A stretch of DNA of 64,000 bases from Arthrobacter sp. B1I2 (GCF_030816485.1 NZ_JAUSYC010000001.1:558001-622000); one strand, 5' to 3'; shown: positions 1 to 8,394, numbered from the stretch's first letter. Translations and numbers: made by a program. Notes: a model not told the origin generated them from the letters alone.

Positions 1-147
1 CTCCCGCGCTGATTCAGGCCAGTCCCTGCCGGCGCGGCCCAGCCCCCAGGCTCCCCGTTCGGGCAGGACGGGAAGCAGGTACTCATGACGGCCGCGGACA
101 AAGGCGTCCGTCCAGGAACCGTGGACATGCCAGAGCAGGATTCTCAT
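1..147 (-). CDS. Glycosyltransferase, N-terminal fragment (gene runs off the left edge)
   Basis: Only the first 49 codons are in the window. The ATG at 147 overlaps the stop of the upstream glycosyltransferase gene by four bases (ATGA), so it is the third gene of the operon. The reading frame is open to the window edge and begins MRILLWHVHGSWTDAFV, continuing into HEYLLPVLPERG. This resembles the N-terminus of actinobacterial GT-B glycosyltransferases (GT4-like), where a first beta strand is followed by a glycine/tryptophan loop. With GT9 and GmhB-like neighbours, a role in cell-surface glycan assembly is inferred. The acceptor and donor cannot be read from this fragment. Confidence 0.7.
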   Translation of the reverse strand, partial: MRILLWHVHGSWTDAFVRGRHEYLLPVLPERGAWGLGRAGRDWPESARE

Positions 148-1232
148 CTGTTGCGGGCCTTTCTACGGGTGCTGACGTGGGTGCTGAAGGAGCTCACTCC
201 GCTGATCAGGCGTTCCACCGCCGCCACCACTTCCTCCGGGGACACCGAGTCGAGGCAGGGGTGGCCCGGGATGGGGCAAACCCGGGCGCGGGACATGCGG
301 CAGGGTGCGTTCTGGTCCCCGAGGAGTTCCAGGGGCACGCCATAGGGTGCCCAGCGGATCGCCGGGACCACGGGGGAAAACAGGCACGCCACCGGTGTTC
401 CCACCGCGGCGGCCAGGTGGGCCGGCCCGGTGTTGCCGCTGATCACGGCATCCGCGCCCGCCATCACGCCGGCCATGGTGGGAAGGTCGGTGCGCCCACC
501 GAGATCCAGCGCCGAGGGGCCGGCCACGGTGGCGGTCAGCGACTTCTCGCCCGGACCCCCGGTCACCACCACCCGGTACCCCGCACCCTGGAGAAGTTCG
601 ACGGCGGCCGCATGGTGCAGCGGGGGCCAGGCCCTGGCGGGAACAGCGGCTCCGGGGTGGACCACGACGTACGGTTCCTCACCCACCAGGTGCGTCACAT
701 CGGGAACGGAGCTGACGTGCAGCTTTCCGTCGTCGCCGGCGGGAAGCCGGAAGCCGGCGGCCTCGGCGATACCCAGCGCCCGTTCCGCCTCGGGCTGGTC
801 TTCGGGGAAGTCCTCCCCCGGCTTGAGGCGCACGTCCAGCAGCGAACCGGCGTAGTCGGTTGAAGCGCCGGTGATGCGCTCCACGCCTGCCAGCCGCAGC
901 AACAGGGCCAGCGGCAGCGGTGACTGGTGGAAGGACGTGAGGATGACTGCTTCGGTGATCCGGGAGTTCCGGACATATTCGATCAGCCTGTCGGCGTGCG
1001 GGCCGGTCATCCGTGGCGCCGGGTTCATGATCCAGGGGCTGTCCCAGCTGTAGACCTCGGCGACGCCCGGGAGCATGGCGGCCGCAGCTTCGCCCTGCCT
1101 GCCGCACAGCATCACAACGTGGTTGGTGCTTCCGCCGTGCTGGGCGCGGCCGTTGGCCACCGCGCGGACCGCTGGACCTGCCAGCAGGACATCGCCCATG
1201 CTGTCCAGCCGGGCCACCAGGACGCTCCCCAT
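144..1232 (-). CDS. Glycosyltransferase family 9 protein (heptosyltransferase-like)
   Basis: The 362-residue protein has the two Rossmann halves of a GT-B enzyme. The N-terminus VLVARLDSMGDVLLAGPAV matches the first strand and loop of ADP-heptose:LPS heptosyltransferases. The C-terminal half carries SGNTGPAHLAAAVGTP at about residues 264-280, the typical GT9 sugar-nucleotide motif. Length is normal for GT9. It overlaps the upstream HAD gene by one base (TGATG) and the downstream glycosyltransferase by four, so the three are co-translated. Gram-positives lack LPS, so transfer of a heptose-like or other sugar to a surface glycan is an inference supported by the GmhB-like phosphatase next to it. 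Confidence 0.85.
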   Translation of the reverse strand: MGSVLVARLDSMGDVLLAGPAVRAVANGRAQHGGSTNHVVMLCGRQGEAAAAMLPGVAEVYSWDSPWIMNPAPRMTGPHADRLIEYVRNSRITEAVILTSFHQSPLPLALLLRLAGVERITGASTDYAGSLLDVRLKPGEDFPEDQPEAERALGIAEAAGFRLPAGDDGKLHVSSVPDVTHLVGEEPYVVVHPGAAVPARAWPPLHHAAAVELLQGAGYRVVVTGGPGEKSLTATVAGPSALDLGGRTDLPTMAGVMAGADAVISGNTGPAHLAAAVGTPVACLFSPVVPAIRWAPYGVPLELLGDQNAPCRMSRARVCPIPGHPCLDSVSPEEVVAAVERLISGVSSFSTHVSTRRKARNR

Positions 1233-1768
1233 CAGGGCGTCCCCTGCAGCAGGCCGACGGCGGACGCCAGATCGGAGGCGACCAGCCGTGCCGCAGCCAC
1301 CTCTTCAGCGCGGGTCACGGGCGTGGGAACCAGGACTCCGGTGGCGCCGGCAGCCTCGGCAGCCCCCACGTCGGCGCCGATGTCCCCGATAAGGGCAGCC
1401 TCCGATGCGTGGATGCCCAGTTTGCGGCAGGCGCTGTGGACCATTCCCGGGGCGGGTTTGCGGCAGGCACAGCCGTCCTGCTCGGCGTGGGGGCAAACTT
1501 CCCACACGTCAAAAGGTCCCAGCAGTTCTTCCACCCGGGCATTGACTTTTGCCACGTCCTCGGCCGTGATCAGCCCGCGGGCAATACCTGACTGGTTACT
1601 GATCACACCGGTGGCGATTCCTTCTGCCCGCAGGCTGTCCAGCACTGCCTTGGCACCGGCCATTGGCCGTACTTTGCCGGGGTCCCCGTTGTAGGGCACA
1701 TCGACCACCAGGGTCCCGTCCCGGTCGAACAGGACAGCCCGGAGCTTGGAGGTTTCAGAGCTTCCCAT
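1232..1768 (-). CDS. HAD-family phosphatase, GmhB/HisB-N type (heptose-1,7-bisphosphate phosphatase-like)
   Basis: HAD motif I is LFDRDGTL near residues 13-20, with both catalytic aspartates. The zinc loop CPHAEQDGCACRKP, about residues 93-106, is diagnostic of the GmhB/HisB-N histidinol-phosphatase-like subgroup. Motif IV is IGDIGADVGAA. At about 178 residues it has the normal GmhB length. I chose the ATG at 1768 over a TTG two codons upstream; a G-rich ribosome-binding stretch lies about 12 bases before it. Known GmhB enzymes remove the C7 phosphate from D-glycero-D-manno-heptose-1,7-bisphosphate. The adjoining GT9 gene supports a heptose-type nucleotide sugar route, although no heptose kinase or isomerase is visible here. 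Confidence 0.85.
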   Translation of the reverse strand: MGSSETSKLRAVLFDRDGTLVVDVPYNGDPGKVRPMAGAKAVLDSLRAEGIATGVISNQSGIARGLITAEDVAKVNARVEELLGPFDVWEVCPHAEQDGCACRKPAPGMVHSACRKLGIHASEAALIGDIGADVGAAEAAGATGVLVPTPVTRAEEVAAARLVASDLASAVGLLQGTP

Positions 1769-2007
1769 AACCAACCAGTTCCCCCCTGCTGCTGCTCCTA
1801 AACAGGGCCGCAGGCTTTTTCAGCTGCAGTAGCGGGTTCTTGCCGGGCGTTTGAACAGGCAAGATAGGAAGCCTGTTGCTTTAGGTGCTCCTTCCGTTGC
1901 CCGCCGAAGCCCTTCTGCGCAGCCTTCCGGCAGGCCGGCGGCGAGAGCTCCTGGAGCCGTCGTCCGCCGTCGAACCAGTGACAACGCAGGGCTGTCTGGG
2001 GCGGCCT

Positions 2008-2967
2008 TTACCTGGTCCTCGTGCCGCCGAAGCGGCGGCCGGCAGCAGTGCCCGCACTGCTGCCGGCATGCCCATTCCTGGTTTGCCGGAATGGCGCAAC
2101 GTGGTTGGCTGTCTGGTCCGCGCGAGCAACCCGGGACGACGTTTCATTGGCGGCAGCATCCTCCGGCCCACCGAACTGGGCGCTTGCCTCGAGGCGGCGC
2201 TGCAGTTCCACCAGCACCTTGGCGAGGCGGCGGGACACCTGCATTTGGGACATTCCCAACCGCTTCCCCAGCTGAACCTGTGTTTCCTCGCAGAAGTAGC
2301 GGCGGTACAGGAGCTCGCGGTCTGAGTCGTCCAGGTCCTGCATGGCGTCGCGCAGGCAGGCGAGTTCCTCGAGCCGCTCCAGGGGCGTTTCCGGGCAGGC
2401 CAGGATTTCGCCAATGGACGGTGCATCCGAGTTCGGGTTCACGGCGTCAAGGGAGTCCGGGTGCATGCTGCTGGATGCCGAAATGGCTTCCTGCACCTCA
2501 GCGGGGTCAGTCCCCAGCTCGCCGGCCAGTTCGGCAACGCTGGGGTTCCGGCCCAGCGACTGGGTCAACTCCGGCTCTGCCCGGAACAGCCGGGTCCTCA
2601 AGTCCTGGATATGGCGGGGCGGGCGCACAACCCACGTCCGGTCGCGAAGGTATCTCTTCAGTTCGCCGGTGATGGTGGGCGCGGCGTAGGCGGGAAAGCT
2701 TTCACCCTTGGCCTGGTCGAATCCGCGTGCCGCCTTCACCAGGCCCAGGTAGGCCACCTGGTTCAGGTCTGCGCGCTCCCGGCCGCGGGCCTCGAACCGG
2801 GCGGCGAGGGCTTCGGCGAGGTCCAGGTACCGTAGGACCAGGTCATTCTCGAACGTCTCCCGCAGCCGTCCTGATGTGGCGGGAGGAGCTTGTTGTTGTG
2901 CCGGCTCGGACTGCTGGTGATGGACAGGCGCAGCGTCCACGGCAAGTGCGGCAAAGGACTCGGGCAT
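2008..2967 (-). CDS. RNA polymerase sigma factor, SigF/SigB (sigma-70 group 3) family
   Basis: Region 2 covers roughly residues 45-130, with the core-binding stretch DLNQVAYLGLVKAARGFD and a -10 recognition segment ending in RDRTWVVRPPRHIQ. Region 3 follows (LGRNPSVAELAGELG). Region 4.2 has the helix-turn-helix LGKRLGMSQMQVSRRLAKVL, characteristic of SigF/SigB stress and sporulation sigmas. I chose the ATG at 2967, preceded by AGAGGGA ten bases upstream; the alternative start at 3009 has no ribosome-binding site. A low-complexity tail of about 45 residues follows region 4. No anti-sigma kinase or antagonist gene is adjacent, unlike most SigF loci. It is divergent from the SDR gene at 3114. 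Confidence 0.9.
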   Translation of the reverse strand: MPESFAALAVDAAPVHHQQSEPAQQQAPPATSGRLRETFENDLVLRYLDLAEALAARFEARGRERADLNQVAYLGLVKAARGFDQAKGESFPAYAAPTITGELKRYLRDRTWVVRPPRHIQDLRTRLFRAEPELTQSLGRNPSVAELAGELGTDPAEVQEAISASSSMHPDSLDAVNPNSDAPSIGEILACPETPLERLEELACLRDAMQDLDDSDRELLYRRYFCEETQVQLGKRLGMSQMQVSRRLAKVLVELQRRLEASAQFGGPEDAAANETSSRVARADQTANHVAPFRQTRNGHAGSSAGTAAGRRFGGTRTR

Positions 2968-3029
2968 GAGTGTTGGTTCCCTCTGTCTGGTTCCGAAAGC
3001 CTGCGGCAAGACTTAGAAGTAGGAAATCA

Positions 3030-3041
3030 TAAGGTTGCTTA
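3030..3041. promoter_or_regulatory. Weak copy of the TAAGCATGCTTA-like palindrome
   Basis: The sequence TAAGGTTGCTTA lies between the divergent sigma factor and SDR genes, 62 and 72 bases from their starts. It matches the palindrome seen at 19398-19409 at 10 of 12 positions. Position and spacing resemble the stronger copies at 4873, 19398 and 56240. With only 10 of 12 matches it could be chance. Confidence 0.25.
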
Positions 3042-3113
3042 TAAAACAATCCTTCTCCGCTATAGGCTCGGCATGTAAGACGGAACCGGACCACCGGCCA
3101 AGGAGTCGTTATC

Positions 3114-4178
3114 ATGCGCATAGCCATCACGGGAGCCAGCGGAAACGCAGGAACAGCATTGCTGCGCAATCTTCAGGGCCAACTCGCCCGGAAGCCCGGC
3201 AGCCTGCAGCTTGTCGGAATCAGCCGCCGGCTGCCCAATACCTCCCAGGACCCCTACGGCGGCGTGCAGTGGCACACCCTGGATGTGGGCCTGGAGCAGG
3301 ACAGGCCGCAGCTGGAGGAGGCGCTCGCGGGCGTTGATGCGGTAGTCCACCTGGCGTGGCAGATCCAGCCGAACCGCAATCTGGCGCTCCTGCACAGGAC
3401 CAATGTCACGGGCACGAGGAATGTCCTGGAAGCTGCCGCCAGGATGGGCGTGAAACAGGTTGTGTGCGCCTCGTCGGTGGGCGCCTACTGCAAGGCGGAC
3501 AAGGACCAGCGGAGGGACGAGTCCTGGCCGGCAACAGGCATGGCCGGCTCGCACTACAGCCGCCACAAGGCGGAGCAGGAAAAGCTCCTTGACGAGTTCG
3601 CGGCCGCAGAGCCAGGCATTACTGTCGCCCGGCTGAGGCCGGGACTCATTTTCCAGGGAAGGGCGGGAAGTGAAATCGGCAGGTATTTCCTGGGGCACGC
3701 ATTTCCGCGGCTCGTACCGCGGAAGCCCTGGGTTCCGCTGCTGCCGGTTCCGGACAACCTGATCTTCCAGGCGGTCCACGCGGATGACGTGGCAGAGGCT
3801 TACTGGCGGGTGGTGGACCAGCGGGCCAGTGGCGCCTTCAACATTGCCGCCGAACCGGTTTTGACTCCCCGGGAGCTTGCCCGCATCCTTGGCGCCAAGA
3901 GGATCCTTCCCATCCCCATGCGGCTGCTTCACGCAGTGGTGGACCTGACTTGGCGGGCACGTATTCAGCCCACGGATTCGGGGTGGGTGGAGATGGCGGC
4001 CGGCGCACCCATCATGGACACGAGCCGCGCACAACGGATTTTGGGGTGGGAACCGAAAGTGTCATCCATTGACGCGGTCAAGGAACTCCTGGCAGGCATG
4101 GGAACGGGGAAAGGCATTGACCCTTCCCCCGTTCTCAGGCCGCGGCAGACCATCCCTGGCTTACGGCGCCGGCCCTAG
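3114..4178 (+). CDS. NAD(P)-dependent epimerase/dehydratase family protein (extended SDR)
   Basis: The nucleotide-binding glycine motif TGASGNAG sits at residues 6-13. An active-site tyrosine and lysine appear as HYSRHKAEQ near residues 144-152, with the partner serines in CASSVGAY. The 354-residue length fits extended short-chain dehydrogenases that act on nucleotide sugars or similar substrates. The ATG at 3114 follows an AAGGAG site at good distance. The gene is divergent from the sigma factor and convergent with the gene at 4215-4763. Nothing in the context identifies the substrate. Confidence 0.88.
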   Translation: MRIAITGASGNAGTALLRNLQGQLARKPGSLQLVGISRRLPNTSQDPYGGVQWHTLDVGLEQDRPQLEEALAGVDAVVHLAWQIQPNRNLALLHRTNVTGTRNVLEAAARMGVKQVVCASSVGAYCKADKDQRRDESWPATGMAGSHYSRHKAEQEKLLDEFAAAEPGITVARLRPGLIFQGRAGSEIGRYFLGHAFPRLVPRKPWVPLLPVPDNLIFQAVHADDVAEAYWRVVDQRASGAFNIAAEPVLTPRELARILGAKRILPIPMRLLHAVVDLTWRARIQPTDSGWVEMAAGAPIMDTSRAQRILGWEPKVSSIDAVKELLAGMGTGKGIDPSPVLRPRQTIPGLRRRP

Positions 4179-4214
4179 CACCCGCGACTGTTTTTGCCGC
4201 GGGAGCGGCCAGCC

Positions 4215-4763
4215 TTAAATGCCGGTTCGCGGATGTCCCTCATCGCGCAGATCACGTCCACCGGAAGTGTCCGTGGCGTCCGATTGCCGCCTCCGTGCCG
4301 ATTCAGCGTCCGGCCCGGTCGTATTGGCGTCGTCGGCAAGGGTGTCAGGGCTCCCTGCGTCGCGACGTCCGGCGTCGGCATGCCCTTCCCGGCGATCCCG
4401 TCGGCTGCCATCCGCTCCGACGTCGGGATCGAGTTCGTCAGCCTTCCGGGCATGGGTGGCAACGTCACCCCGCAGGGACTGGGCTTCATGGGCCCGCTGC
4501 TCGGCTTCCTGCCGAAGGCGCGCTGCGTCAACCTGTGCCTGCTCAGCATCAGCCCGCGCCCGAATGGCCTTAGCTTCCCGCTCACGGGCATCAATTTCCA
4601 TATTCTCGGCTTCACGCCGGATTTCGGCAGCCTTTTCCCGGTGCTCCTGGTCCCGTTTCTGCTGGGCAGCCTTCCGGCGCTTTCCACCGGCCAGAAGGAG
4701 CACCACGATCAGTGCAACGACAACAATGGCAACTACCACCCATACCCATGGAGCTGTATCCAT
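4215..4763 (-). CDS. Hypothetical single-pass membrane protein with a charged coiled-coil domain
   Basis: About 182 residues. An N-terminal hydrophobic segment (WVWVVVAIVVVALIVVLLLA, roughly residues 6-25) is followed by KRRK, so the bulk of the protein is probably cytoplasmic. Residues about 27-100 are rich in Glu, Arg, Ala and Gln with a coiled-coil look, and the C-terminal third is hydrophilic and probably disordered. I chose the ATG at 4763, which follows GGTGGGA; a start 20 codons upstream would place an odd leader before the membrane segment. No enzymatic motif is visible. It shares a divergent promoter region with the envelope/stress cassette starting at 4951. Confidence 0.7.
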   Translation of the reverse strand: MDTAPWVWVVVAIVVVALIVVLLLAGGKRRKAAQQKRDQEHREKAAEIRREAENMEIDAREREAKAIRARADAEQAQVDAARLRQEAEQRAHEAQSLRGDVATHARKADELDPDVGADGSRRDRREGHADAGRRDAGSPDTLADDANTTGPDAESARRRQSDATDTSGGRDLRDEGHPRTGI

Positions 4764-4868
4764 TTTTCCCACCACTTTCCACTTCGTTGTGACCGGGCAG
4801 GCCCTCGCCATTCCGGCTGACATTTTTGGAACGGTTATAACTCGCTTAGCAAGGGTACTTACTTTTTA

Positions 4869-4885
4869 TTAGTAACCATGCTTAT
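4869..4885. promoter_or_regulatory. Palindromic motif ATTAGTAACCATGCTTA upstream of the envelope/stress cassette
   Basis: The core TAACCATGCTTA (4873-4884) differs by one base from the perfect palindrome TAAGCATGCTTA at 19398. The flank ATTAGTAA is identical to the copy at 56237. It lies 66 bases before the ATG at 4951 and about 105 bases before the divergent gene starting at 4763. A regulator binding site or promoter element is inferred from recurrence and position only. Confidence 0.45.
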
Positions 4886-4950
4886 CATTTTACGGCCAGT
4901 ATTGCTGGTTCTTGATCAACAACCGGCCTTCTTGGAAAGAGAGAGCGAAG

Positions 4951-5938
4951 ATGACAGAGAACCAATGGCCCGAGGACCCGGCTTACACCACTTCCTCCGG
5001 GCAGTACAGGAATCCCTGGCGAGCGGGAGGCCACCACCTTCCCATCGACTGCCAGCCCATACGGAGGCGACGCCGGAACCGGCTACGCCACCGCCGATGA
5101 AACCTCTGGATCCTCGCGCAAAGAGGCTGCAAAGGAAGAAGCAGCCGACGTGGCCCGTACTGCGGCGGGGTCCGCCCAGGGCGTTGCCCAGACTGCCAAG
5201 AGTGAGGCCGCGAACGTGGCGCATGAGGCGAAAACCAACGCGCAGGACCTCCTGCACCAGGCCAGGTCGGGACTGACCAGCCAGGCGGGCACGCAGCAGC
5301 AGAAGGCAGCGGAGGGCATCCGCAGCATTTCGAGCCAGCTGCAGAGCATGGCCAGTGCCCCGGACCAGCAGGGCATGGCTTCGGACCTCGTCCGGCAGGC
5401 GGCCGAGCGGACCTCCTCGATGGCGTCCTGGCTGGAGAACCGGGAGCCGGGTGACCTCCTGGACGAGGTCCAGCGGTTCGCCCGCAACCGTCCCGGAACG
5501 TTCCTGCTCCTCGCCGCCGGCGCCGGCGTCCTGGCCGGACGCCTCACCCGCGGCCTCACCGCAGGCGCACCCGAATCTTCCACCACTACCTCTTCCGGCG
5601 CCGCGGGCCTGTCCGGCCAGTACTCCGGCAGCACCTACGGCAGCGAGTACGGCCAGCCGTATCCCCCTGCCGGCGGTACCGTTCCCCCGCCGCCTGTCCA
5701 GCTTCCCGGCCCGGCCACCACTACGGCCGGTTACGACGGCGGCGCACCGGGCAGCAGCTATCCCGAGGCTTCGGGTGCGGCCAGCGGCCTTGACAGCCCG
5801 CAGCTGGTGGAGGAGCCATGGTCCGGCAACCAGGTGTCCGACGACCCGCTGCGTGACCGCGACCTCGCCGACGATCCCATGGCGAACGATCCCCTCACCC
5901 AGGACCGCGCGCGTCGGGGCCAGACGGGTGGTTTGTGA
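4951..5938 (+). CDS. Ala/Ser/Gln-rich hypothetical protein, interrupted by a +1 frameshift near 4999-5001
   Basis: The natural start is the ATG at 4951 (MTENQWPEDPAYTTSSG), but this frame runs into unlikely Arg/His-rich sequence. If one G of the GGG at 4999-5001 is dropped, the frame joins smoothly as SSGSTGIPGEREATTFPS and continues to the stop at 5938, giving about 328 residues. As read, the longest intact part starts at a GTG at 5150. The rest has an amphipathic Ala/Gln-rich helix region, a hydrophobic segment (GTFLLLAAGAGVLAGRL), then a Gly/Pro/Tyr-rich disordered tail. Its stop overlaps the holin-like gene. It heads a cassette of membrane-associated proteins; function unknown. The shift may be a sequencing error or a genuine mutation. 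Confidence 0.7.
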
Positions 5939-6369
5939 TGAGTAGCCAGATTCCCGAGATGCCGCCCAGTGAGGCGCATGTGAAAGCGGACAACGCGTCC
6001 CTGGGTGAGTTGCTCGGTGACGTGACCCGGGACCTGTCCACCCTGATGCGCCAGGAAGTGGAACTGGCCAAGGCCGAACTGAAACAAACCACTTCCCGCG
6101 CAGGCAAAGGCGCCGGCATGCTCGCCGGCGCCGGCGTCGGCGGACACTTCGTCCTGCTCTTCCTGTCCCTGGCCCTGATGTGGGCCCTGGGCGCCATCAT
6201 GCCCCTGGGCTGGTCCGCGCTGATCGTCGCCGTGATCTGGGGCATCATCGCCGCGGTCCTGGCCTCCATGGGCCGCAAGGAACTCAAGCAGATCAAGGGC
6301 ATGCCCCAAACAGGCGAAACCCTCTCAGAAATTCCCCCAACCCTAAAACCAGGTGAGGTAAACCGATGA
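5938..6369 (+). CDS. Phage-holin-like family membrane protein (Phage_holin_3_6/DUF1469 type)
   Basis: The protein has about 143 residues. The N-terminal part is amphipathic (SLGELLGDVTRDLSTLMRQE), then VELAKAELKQ, which is characteristic of this family. Two membrane segments follow (about residues 60-85 and 90-112). The ATG at 5938 shares its A with the preceding TGA (TGATG). It overlaps the DUF3618 gene by four bases. In actinobacteria this family occurs with DUF3618 and Ala-rich YtxH-like proteins as a chromosomal envelope cassette, so a true phage holin role is unlikely. Confidence 0.88.
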   Translation: MSSQIPEMPPSEAHVKADNASLGELLGDVTRDLSTLMRQEVELAKAELKQTTSRAGKGAGMLAGAGVGGHFVLLFLSLALMWALGAIMPLGWSALIVAVIWGIIAAVLASMGRKELKQIKGMPQTGETLSEIPPTLKPGEVNR

Positions 6370-7028
6370 GCGAAAACCCTGACGTCATCCGCGCAGACAT
6401 AGAAGCCACCCGGGCACGCCTGGGCACCAACGTGGACGCCGTGGCCGACAAGGTCACCCCGTCCAACATCGTCCACCGCCAAACCGACAAAGTGAAGGGC
6501 GCCGTGAGCGGGGTGAAGGAGAAAATCATGGGAGCAGCAGACACCGCCACCACCAAGGTCCACGACACCACCAGCACCGGTGCCGGGCACACCACCAACG
6601 CCATGCACTCCGCCGGGGACAGCCTGCACCAGGCCGGGGACACCGTCTCGGCCAGACTCTCCGACGCCGGCCAGGCCGTCTCCGCCGCTCCGGACCAGGT
6701 CAAAGCCAAAACCCAGGGCAACCCCCTGGCCGCCGGGCTGATCGCGTTCGGCGCCGGCCTGCTGGTCTCCTCACTGATCCCGCCGAGCCAGAAGGAACGC
6801 GAAGCCGCGGACCAGCTCAAAACCGCAGCCCAGCCCCTGGCCACCCAGGTCACCGACGCCGCGAAAACCATGGCCCAGGACCTCAAGGAACCAGCCCAGG
6901 AAGCCATGGAAAACGTCAAAGCCACCGCCACCGACGCCGCCCAAAACGTCAAGACCGAAGGCCAGCAAGCCGCCACCGACGTCAAAGACCGCGCCACAGA
7001 CGCCAAAGACAACGTCCAAAACACCTAG
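6366..7028 (+). CDS. DUF3618 domain-containing protein
   Basis: The N-terminus MSENPDVIRADIEATRARLG, followed by VDAVADKVTP, is the DUF3618 signature (residues about 5-55). One hydrophobic segment lies near residues 115-135 (NPLAAGLIAFGAGLLVSSLI). The last third is a repetitive Ala/Lys/Gln/Asp helix (KTAAQPLATQV, DAAQNVKTEG, DVKDRATDAKD) reminiscent of apolipoprotein or LEA-like stress proteins. It overlaps the holin-like gene by ATGA. Codon choice in this gene is strongly C-ending, perhaps reflecting good expression. Molecular function is unknown. Confidence 0.9.
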   Translation: MSENPDVIRADIEATRARLGTNVDAVADKVTPSNIVHRQTDKVKGAVSGVKEKIMGAADTATTKVHDTTSTGAGHTTNAMHSAGDSLHQAGDTVSARLSDAGQAVSAAPDQVKAKTQGNPLAAGLIAFGAGLLVSSLIPPSQKEREAADQLKTAAQPLATQVTDAAKTMAQDLKEPAQEAMENVKATATDAAQNVKTEGQQAATDVKDRATDAKDNVQNT

Positions 7029-7069
7029 CCCACGGCGGCCGCAGCACCCGCAAGGCAACAGCTTTTATC

Positions 7070-7106
7070 GACAGGCCGGCACCGCCACCCGCGGGGCCGG
7101 CCTGTC
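7070..7106 (+). terminator. Stem-loop after the DUF3618 gene
   Basis: A perfect 11-bp inverted repeat (7070-7080 with 7096-7106, arms GACAGGCCGGC/GCCGGCCTGTC) with a 15-base loop lies 42 bases after the DUF3618 stop. There is no T run, so it may be a weak terminator or mRNA-protecting hairpin between this operon and the BrkB gene. Confidence 0.5.
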
Positions 7107-7138
7107 CGCTTCGGCCCCCTGATTTGAGAGGACGCCCC

Positions 7139-8377
7139 ATGGCCACTCACGACGATTCCGAGACCAGTACCGCGAAGGCGGGCCAGGCTCCGGATCCAAA
7201 CGACGCAAGGAAACCCGACAGCCCGAGGGACCTGGATAAACCGTCCTGGAAATACATCACCAAAAAGACGCTTCGGGAGTTCACCAAGGACCAGTGCCCC
7301 GATCTGGCAGCCAGCCTGACGTACTACGCAGTGCTCTCGCTGTTCCCGGCCCTGCTGGCACTCGTTTCACTGCTTGGCCTTTTCGGTGATCCACAGAAGA
7401 CAACCAACGCCTTGCTCGAGATCGTGCGCGGCTTCGCTCCGGCAGAGACTGTCAACACGATCAGCGGCCCAGTGTCGGAACTGACCAGCGCCCCGGCCGC
7501 CGGGTTCACCCTGGTGCTCGGCCTCTTGACCGCCCTGTGGTCCGCCTCCGGATATGTAGGTGCTTTCGGCCGGGCCATGAACCGGGTCTATGAGGTGGAT
7601 GAGGGCCGTGCCTTCGTGAAGTTGCGCGGCACCATGCTCGCCGTCACCCTCCTGGCCGTGGTCATCGTGGCGCTGCTGGCCGGCATGCTGGTGCTCAGCG
7701 GGCCGGTTTCCGAGGCAGTGGGCGGCCTGATCGGCCTCAGTGGCCCCTTCCTCACGGTGTGGAACATCGCCAAATGGCCGGTAATGGTCATCCTGATCGT
7801 TGCCATCATTGCCGTCCTTTACTACGCCACACCCAACGTCAAGCAGCCCAAGTTCCGGTGGATGAGCATGGGCTCGGGCATTGCCTTGTTCGTGTTCCTG
7901 ATCGCTTCGCTTGGCTTCGGCTTTTACGTAGGCAACTTTGGCAACTACAACAAGACCTATGGCGCGCTGGGCAGCGTGATCATCATGTTGCTGTGGCTGT
8001 GGATCCTGAACATGTCACTGCTGTTTGGCGCTGAGTTCGACGCAGAGGTGGAGCGCGGCCGTCAACTCCAGGCCGGCATCAAGGCAGAGGAAACTATCCA
8101 GCTGCCGCCGCGGGACACCAAGAAGAGCGAAAAGCTGCAGCAGCAGATCGAGGAAGACATCAAGCACGGCCGTGAACTCCGGGAAAAGTACAGCTCGGAG
8201 GAGGACCTGGACGGCCAGGACGGCTCCGGCGACAGTCAGGATGAGCAGCCTGCCGGCAACGGGCAGGCCGGCGATTCCCACGGGGAGCGGCACCGCGACA
8301 GGGTTCGCGAGAAGGTGCAGCACCGCGCGGGCAACGGAGAGTCCGACGACGGCGGCCGGCACAGCAGGGACGCTTAG
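7139..8377 (+). CDS. YihY/virulence factor BrkB family membrane protein
   Basis: The 412-residue protein starts at the ATG at 7139 after GAGAGGA. The family core runs from about residue 40 to 315: the conserved DQCPDLAASLTYYAVLSLFPALLA, split here as DQCPDLAASLTYYAV then LSLFPALLALVSLLG, a region ALWSASGYVGAFGRAMNRVY, and about six membrane helices ending in LLWLWILNMSLLFGAEFDAE. A charged tail of about 100 residues, rich in Asp, Gly, Gln and His, follows. The family is named from a Bordetella serum-resistance locus, but its biochemical function is not established. It stands directly after the DUF3618 cassette and probably shares its envelope role. Confidence 0.92.
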   Translation: MATHDDSETSTAKAGQAPDPNDARKPDSPRDLDKPSWKYITKKTLREFTKDQCPDLAASLTYYAVLSLFPALLALVSLLGLFGDPQKTTNALLEIVRGFAPAETVNTISGPVSELTSAPAAGFTLVLGLLTALWSASGYVGAFGRAMNRVYEVDEGRAFVKLRGTMLAVTLLAVVIVALLAGMLVLSGPVSEAVGGLIGLSGPFLTVWNIAKWPVMVILIVAIIAVLYYATPNVKQPKFRWMSMGSGIALFVFLIASLGFGFYVGNFGNYNKTYGALGSVIIMLLWLWILNMSLLFGAEFDAEVERGRQLQAGIKAEETIQLPPRDTKKSEKLQQQIEEDIKHGRELREKYSSEEDLDGQDGSGDSQDEQPAGNGQAGDSHGERHRDRVREKVQHRAGNGESDDGGRHSRDA

Positions 8378-8394
8378 CCCGGCGGGTGCAGCCG

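Noticed and set aside
1839..1863. CTTGCC/GGCAAG hairpin downstream of the sigma factor gene
   Set aside because: A six-base stem with a 13-base loop is likely by chance.
4181..4203. Short CCCGCG/CGCGGG hairpin between convergent genes
   Set aside because: Six base pairs with an 11-base loop in high-G+C DNA is too weak to call a terminator.
5938..6369. Prophage remnant because of the holin-like protein
   Set aside because: No other phage gene is near, and this family is chromosomally conserved with DUF3618 proteins.
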